Below are positions 59,645 through 64,000 of a stretch of 64,000 nucleotides of DNA, piece after piece (the stretch's first letter is position 1; every line of letters begins with the position of its first letter). Location of the stretch: assembly GCF_900091585.1 (NCBI RefSeq), contig NZ_FMHT01000002.1, positions 55,101 to 119,100 on the forward strand, read 5' to 3'. Below the pieces are notes generated by a model. It was not told where the DNA came from, ran no database searches, and was given only the letters and a program-made list of their open reading frames with translations. Origin of the DNA: Micromonospora nigra (GTDB lineage: Bacteria; Actinomycetota; Actinomycetes; Mycobacteriales; Micromonosporaceae). The position numbers and the translations under genes were made by a program.

Positions 59645-60742
59645 CTAAAGCGCGCTGAACGCGCGGGCCTCGTCGACGGCGGCTTGGCCCTTTTCGCGTC
59701 GTAGCTGGTCCTCGTCAGTCGGGGCGGTGAGGACCTGGTGGATGGCGTCCAGCGCGGGCCGGTCCAGCGCGGTGTCGTTGACGGTGAACAGGGCAGGCAT
59801 GACCTGTCGGTTCGCCCATCGGTTGTCCCGGTCGCCGACCTTGCCTGTGCGGAAGTTGCGCCGAGGGTCGCGTGCCCGGTCGACCAGCCGGAAGCGGTGT
59901 AGCAGCTCGGTTGCCCTCCACGTTGCGCGAGCGAGCCGGAAGCGTTCCTCCCGGTGGTCGGCGCGCAGGTAGACGCCCTGCTGCTGATGTCGGGCGGGAA
60001 ACTGGTCGCGCAGCATGGCCAGGGCGAGGTACGCGGCGAGCTCGGTGTCGGTAAGGGCGAATACCCAGAGGTTGGTGAAGAACGCCGGCGCGATCCGGAA
60101 CGCCGTCCGCGGCTCGGGCACGACGTATCGGGGGTGTTCCTCTGCGGTGCTCGACTCGGCGTGCAGCTGCCAGCTCGCTCCGTTGGCGTCGGGGTCGTAG
60201 CGACGGCGCGCTCCGTCGGGACGCTGGCGGGGCAGCTGCAGCAGGTGCTCGTCCTCCAGGGCGCGCATCGCCTCGGTGATCTGGCGGGCGCGCAGGGCGG
60301 CCGCCGTGCGGGCGGTGCCGGTGGTCGGCAGTGTCTCGGAGAGGACGAGCTGCCGCCACGGCTCGTACTCCTCAGCCGGACTCCCGCTGATCCAGCGCAC
60401 GTTGCGGACGGTGTCGCTCGGCCCGCATCGGCATTGCGCGTCGAACAGCATCAGCAGGAACAGGCGCAGCTGCAACCCGCGGGACTTGATCAGCCGGGAC
60501 ATCGCGGGCGCCGGCCCGTCGGCCGGCTGCACCACGAACGACTTCCGGATGTAGATCCACTCCGGCTGCCGGCCGGGCCCGTTGTCACCCTTGCGGCCGC
60601 CGTGCTGCCACAGGTGCCGCAGGTTCGCCCGAACCGCTGTGGCCAGCGGTCGGGTCGGGTCGACGTCGTATGCCTCGCGCAGTGCCTTGACCAAGCCCGC
60701 CCGGGCTCGGTCGCCGGTAGACAGCTCCACCGGCACGGTCAC
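59645..60742 (-). CDS. hypothetical protein, possibly of a mobile element
   Basis: A 365-residue protein not recognised. Segments such as RLIKSRGLQLRLFLLMLFDAQCR and RARQITEAMRALEDEHLLQLPRQ (quoted in parts) resemble winged-helix regions seen in replication or partition proteins of actinomycete plasmids; this is weak. GTG 60742 overlaps the stop of the small membrane protein upstream (GTGA), which fixes the start despite a longer open frame. Basic, Arg-rich. Confidence 0.55.
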   Translation of the reverse strand: MTVPVELSTGDRARAGLVKALREAYDVDPTRPLATAVRANLRHLWQHGGRKGDNGPGRQPEWIYIRKSFVVQPADGPAPAMSRLIKSRGLQLRLFLLMLFDAQCRCGPSDTVRNVRWISGSPAEEYEPWRQLVLSETLPTTGTARTAAALRARQITEAMRALEDEHLLQLPRQRPDGARRRYDPDANGASWQLHAESSTAEEHPRYVVPEPRTAFRIAPAFFTNLWVFALTDTELAAYLALAMLRDQFPARHQQQGVYLRADHREERFRLARATWRATELLHRFRLVDRARDPRRNFRTGKVGDRDNRWANRQVMPALFTVNDTALDRPALDAIHQVLTAPTDEDQLRREKGQAAVDEARAFSAL

Positions 60743-60930
60743 CGCTCGCCTCGCAGCGCGGTGACGTACCGGGTCAGCGAGGCGAGCACGCGCAGGCAGT
60801 GGCGGCGGGTGGCGGGTCGACGAGCGGTGAGGGCGGCCAGCGCGACCAGGACGACGCCGATCGTCACCGTGGCCACAGGCAAGGCGAAGACGATCACGCT
60901 CCACCCGAGCTGGTCAGCGAGTTCATTCAT
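60739..60930 (-). CDS. small single-pass membrane protein
   Basis: A 63-residue protein with one strong hydrophobic segment (VIVFALPVATVTIGVVLVALAALT; residues ~12-35, quoted for the segment in part) and a basic cytoplasmic tail. ATG 60930, GTGA overlap with the downstream gene. Similar small membrane proteins accompany conjugation modules in actinomycetes. Confidence 0.6.
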   Translation of the reverse strand: MNELADQLGWSVIVFALPVATVTIGVVLVALAALTARRPATRRHCLRVLASLTRYVTALRGER

Positions 60931-61235
60931 GTGCGACGCTCCAACTGGTACGGCAAGGGGTCCGCCCCTCGGTGCTTACCAGGGCGATCGGGGGACGGGC
61001 CCCTCATCTGTCTCGCGCCGGGCGGCGCGACGAGGCCCAGGATGGCTGACTTTTCGCCCACTGTCGCGCCCGTGATCTTGGGGCGCTTCTCCCCTCAGCA
61101 ACCACAAAGTCGTACCGGAGGACCAAGGAGTTTGTGGTCGTTGAGAGGTCGCCGCTGGAAGGGGGAAAATTATCCCGCGCGGCCATCGGCGTGGCGGTCG
61201 AGCCTGTGACGCGCAGCGCCGACGCGAGCTGACTC
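60931..61235. other. intergenic region
   Basis: 305 bases with no supported gene. An 8-bp inverted repeat ACCACAAA / TTTGTGGT at 61101-61108 and 61131-61138 may be a hairpin or operator. The promoter of the leftward pair at 60930 should be here. Confidence 0.45.
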
Positions 61236-62522
61236 TCAGCCCGTCTGATCGGGCAGGTAGCCGTGCTGACGGAGGACCCGCTCGAAGAAGCAGGTGACCG
61301 TGGCCCGGGCAGCGTCGGCGTCACGGAACTCATATCCGCCGAAGCGGACCACGTCGTACCCGGCGAGCTGGAGGTCGCGGTCTTCGGCGACCATCTCGGC
61401 GTACAGCCGTGGGCTGGCCAGGTCACCCTCGGCATAGTGCTGCTTGCCGTCGATCTCGATGACCAGGCGTCGCTGGTCGCGCAGGAGCATGAGGAAGTCC
61501 ATGCGCTGTCGAGCGAGCGGGCCGGGCGCATGTCGTTGCGCCCGGGTGCGGGGGTCGTAGTGGAGGTAGACCTGCGGAATGAGGGCGGGTAGGCCGAAAC
61601 CGTGCTCCTTGAGCAGCGCCGCGTAGGTCTGGAACATGAGGTACTCGGGTCCTCGGCCCGCCGACGGGTCGCGGTCCCGGTCGAGGGAGAGCACCAGGCG
61701 GGCGTGCAGGCCGTTCGCGGCGTCGCGTTCGCTCACGCCGGGATGCCCCCGGGTCTGCCGCCACCAGTCGACCAGGTCCGCCCAGCTGAGCCCGGCGGCG
61801 GGAAGCGGGCGGTCGTACACCAGGCAGAACTGCCCGTTCTTGGTGATCTGGATCGTGTTGCTGACCGCGTCGACCAGCACCAGCTCCGGCTTGGGACCGT
61901 CGGCGGCGAAGATCAGGTTCTTGAAGGTGGAGCGGACACCACCGCGGCGGGCGCCCGCCAGTTGCAGCAGACCCCACAGGTGCGGCAGGTAGTAGACCTC
62001 CACCACCCGAGTGCCGAGCTCGGCGAGCTGCTCGTCGGTCAACGTCTGGATCCGGGCCCGGACGTAGCCGCGCTTGCTGTAGTGCGCGTCCTCGATCTCG
62101 CCGTCGGCCAGTCCGAACGACCGGCACACCGTGGGCAGGTCGTAGGACTTGACCTGGTGCAGGGCTTCCGCGATGGCCTCGCGCAGCTGGATAGACGTGG
62201 CCCCCCGGGTGCCCGCCTCCACGCGGGCCATCGGGTCCACGAGCATCGGGGCGATCGTCACCTCGTGCTGGCCGACACCGATCCGCAGCTTGTCGAACTG
62301 CGCACCGATCGCCCGCAGGTCCGCCGGCTCGAACAACGCCATGAACATCGGCCGCACCCGCAGCACCACCGTTGCCGGGGCCAGCCAGGCCGCGGACGGC
62401 GACGGAATGGTCTCGGCGGCCTGCACCAGGGACACCAGGTTGGCTGCCCGCTGGTGGCCGGCCTCCACCAGCAGCTCCGACACCGTCGACAGCTCACTGT
62501 CGAGCTTCCAGTCCCTGTTCAT
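61236..62522 (-). CDS. protein with C-terminal PD-(D/E)XK-like nuclease domain
   Basis: A 428-residue protein. The C-terminal ~110 residues show MDFLMLLRDQRRLVIEIDG then KQHY, followed by AEDRDLQLAGYDVVRFGGYEF, the pattern of DUF559/very-short-patch-type endonuclease folds (D, ExDGK; short parts quoted). The N-terminal ~300 residues are a helical domain of unknown function. Likely a DNA-acting or defence-related protein. ATG 62522 chosen because the longer open frame upstream is out of register with a different, frameshifted gene. Confidence 0.6.
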   Translation of the reverse strand: MNRDWKLDSELSTVSELLVEAGHQRAANLVSLVQAAETIPSPSAAWLAPATVVLRVRPMFMALFEPADLRAIGAQFDKLRIGVGQHEVTIAPMLVDPMARVEAGTRGATSIQLREAIAEALHQVKSYDLPTVCRSFGLADGEIEDAHYSKRGYVRARIQTLTDEQLAELGTRVVEVYYLPHLWGLLQLAGARRGGVRSTFKNLIFAADGPKPELVLVDAVSNTIQITKNGQFCLVYDRPLPAAGLSWADLVDWWRQTRGHPGVSERDAANGLHARLVLSLDRDRDPSAGRGPEYLMFQTYAALLKEHGFGLPALIPQVYLHYDPRTRAQRHAPGPLARQRMDFLMLLRDQRRLVIEIDGKQHYAEGDLASPRLYAEMVAEDRDLQLAGYDVVRFGGYEFRDADAARATVTCFFERVLRQHGYLPDQTG

Positions 62523-62629
62523 CGGCCAGGCCCCTCCGGCATGCCGGTCACTGTAGGCGTGGTGCCGGACACCCTTCCCGCACACCGTTGCGTGCGCGCT
62601 GCTGCGCCAGCGTGGCCGTCTGCTGGTAC

Positions 62630-62647
62630 TGATGCTGGCGGCATCAC
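62630..62647 (+). repeat. dispersed palindrome, one-mismatch variant
   Basis: TGATGCTGGCGGCATCAC between the nuclease-like and frameshifted genes. Confidence 0.7.
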
Positions 62648-62673
62648 CTGCGGTGTCACGGTCGCGACCACCG

Positions 62674-63988
62674 TCATCGCGACGGGCGCGGGCGTCGCCG
62701 GTCCAGGGCCGGCTGATCGTCGCGGGCCCACCGCTGGACGTCGGCCCACGACAGGCGCAGCGCGCCCTGGCTGGTGACGATCTGCTGCCAGAGCTGACTG
62801 TGCGGGCGGCCCCGGTGGTCGTCGGGTTGAGCGGATAGCCGCTGGATCCAGCTCTCTTGGGCGGCGGCCGTCCAGTCGCCCAGCGCGCACCGCACGAGGG
62901 CTTGGTACAGCACGGCCGGGGAGTTGCCGTCGTAGCCGAAGGTGTATCGCGGCTCGTCGCCGGGATTGGGCACCGGCTGCGGCGCCAGCAGCGTCCCGTC
63001 GGGGCCGGGGTCAGGGCGAACAGGCCGGTGGCGGAGTAGGTCTTGTCGGCGGCGATGACGGTCTGCGTTGTCCAGCCGGCCGGTGGCATGCTGGTGGGCC
63101 ATTCGATGAGCAGGTGGTCGGCGATGCCCCCAACACCGGCGGTGAGGTGCGCGACGAGGCGTCCCTCGGGGTCGCGGTAGAGGTCGACCAGGCGCTCGCG
63201 GGCGCGGTCGAGCATCTGGTGGTGGGCGATGGCGGTGTCGGTGGCGTCCTCGGTGAGCAGGCGGACCAGCCGGCGGGTGGGACGAGCTGGGTCGCCGTGC
63301 GCGTCGGCCGGGGTCAGCCGGGTGAGGTGGCGGCGGTATTCGTCGTGGATCGGCCCGTGGGCGTCGGGCCAGCTGTAGGTGACGCAGAAGGTGTAGACCC
63401 GCTCGGGATGGGTGGTGGCGAGCTCGCCGCGTAGCAGCAGGATCGCCTGGCGCAGCGCGTCGCCGTACGGGTCGCCGGGCCGCCACGGCCTGTCGCCTCG
63501 ACCTGCGCGAGCCGGTCGAGTTCGTCGGCGGCGGCCTCGGGGTCGAGGTCGCGGCCGGCGGCGACGGCGGCGCGCTGCTCGGCCACGGCGGGCCAGGTGG
63601 GTGGCTGGGGTGCGGCCGCAAGGTACCAGCCGTCGCCGGTGCTCGGGTGGGTCAGCGCGGTGCTCACGTCGCGGTGTACGGCGCGCGTCTCCCGGGCCAG
63701 TAGGGCGAAGGCCTGCGGGTAGCTGGTGTGCATGGAGTGCTCCAGCGCCGCGGTGAGCCGGGCGATGGCGGCGGGCCACTCGGTGATGGTGTCGGGGATG
63801 GACACCGGGCGCGGCTGGTCGAGCAGCCGGACGGTCCGCATCAGCTCCGGGGTGGTGGTGCCGGCCCACCACAGCGGCAGGGGCCGGCCCAGCACCCGGG
63901 CGGCTTCGGAGGCGAACACGGAGCCGGCGTACTCCGGTGCATCCGGGCGGCGCTGCCGGCCGATGACGGGTTGCCGCATGGCGGCCAC
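62674..63988 (-). pseudogene. hypothetical protein broken by two single-base frameshifts
   Basis: Protein-like sequence passes through three frames on the minus strand. Residues from MRQPVIGR to LAQVEATG are in one frame (63988-~63480). YGDALRQAILLLRGELATTH to DKTYSATGLFALTP are in a second (~63480-63005). GTLLAPQPVPNPGDEPRYTF to the stop are in a third (~63005-62674). Each junction falls in a C-run (on the minus strand) where one extra C would restore the frame, so sequencing error is as likely as real decay. Unknown function; the frame is open to the window edge, so the 5' end may be missing. Confidence 0.6.
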
Positions 63989-64000
63989 CGGCTCGCGCTG

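Noticed and set aside
62523..63872. Long open extension of the nuclease-like gene
   Set aside because: Only its middle part is protein-like, and that part belongs to the frameshifted gene; the ATG at 62522 starts a coherent protein.
1..64000. CRISPR array, IS element, rRNA
   Set aside because: No regularly spaced repeat array, transposase or terminal inverted repeat pair, and no rRNA-like sequence was seen; the dispersed palindrome is not regularly spaced.

Overview
The window is a high-GC actinomycete sequence with very dense gene packing. Most neighbouring genes in an operon share ATGA or GTGA stop/start overlaps. The gene families point to a filamentous actinomycete, and Micromonosporaceae is my best guess (inference only). 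Markers include an actinobacterial type IV secretion system, DUF397/DUF5753 regulator pairs, a conservon, CU044_5270-type and MAB_1171c-type proteins. No rRNA, tRNA, CRISPR array or transposase was found. The two edges look like parts of a conjugative or integrative element: transfer genes on the left, element-type hypothetical genes on the right. The middle is therefore probably accessory DNA.

Layout. 1-7511 (+): TrbL-like membrane protein, SCO6880-like protein, VirB4-like ATPase, VirD4/TraG-like coupling protein, DUF4913 protein and an unknown. 7608-9505 (-): nitric oxide synthase oxygenase and a GNAT acetyltransferase. 9793-15574 (+): a tryptophan-type cassette with a TDO, a class V PLP enzyme, a divergent second TDO-fold protein, an MFS exporter and an anchored protein. 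15753-18906: SDR, MmyB-like regulator and a convergent DMT transporter. 19238-20940: small secreted protein and an XRE/DUF397 pair. 21237-32956 (+): a conservon (histidine kinase, roadblock, GTPase; no DUF742 protein) running directly into a branched-chain amino-acid-type ABC transporter with a fused LivG-LivF ATPase, two methyltransferases and a lipoprotein. 33087-35991: GNAT, HAD phosphatase, GT4 glycosyltransferase.

36021-50567 (-): a tightly coupled run of about 19 genes that I consider the most interesting system here. FolE, QueD, QueE and QueC give a complete route from GTP to preQ0 (7-cyano-7-deazaguanine). They travel with a phosphoribosyltransferase, a second radical SAM protein, a DegT aminotransferase, a 44-residue coupled peptide ORF, three P-loop kinases, sugar isomerase/epimerase enzymes, phosphatases, a cupin, and a nucleotidyltransferase/HPr-kinase-like pair usually seen in peptide tailoring. 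No QueF, TGT or DpdA is visible, which argues for a 7-deazaguanine natural product and against tRNA or DNA modification. A divergent TPR-type regulator starts at 50935.

52381-59457: phosphotransferase, small hypotheticals, a MAB_1171c/ImmA-IrrE/XRE module, a nitrilase-family hydrolase. 59645-63988 (-): unknown protein, small membrane protein, a nuclease-like protein and a frameshifted gene.

A quasi-palindrome, GTGATGCCGSCGGCATCAC, recurs about 22 times, roughly once per 3 kb. It sits in intergenic gaps and inside genes, mostly near protein termini, where it encodes VMPAAS or DAAGIT. One copy supplies both the stop codon of one transfer gene and the start codon of the next.
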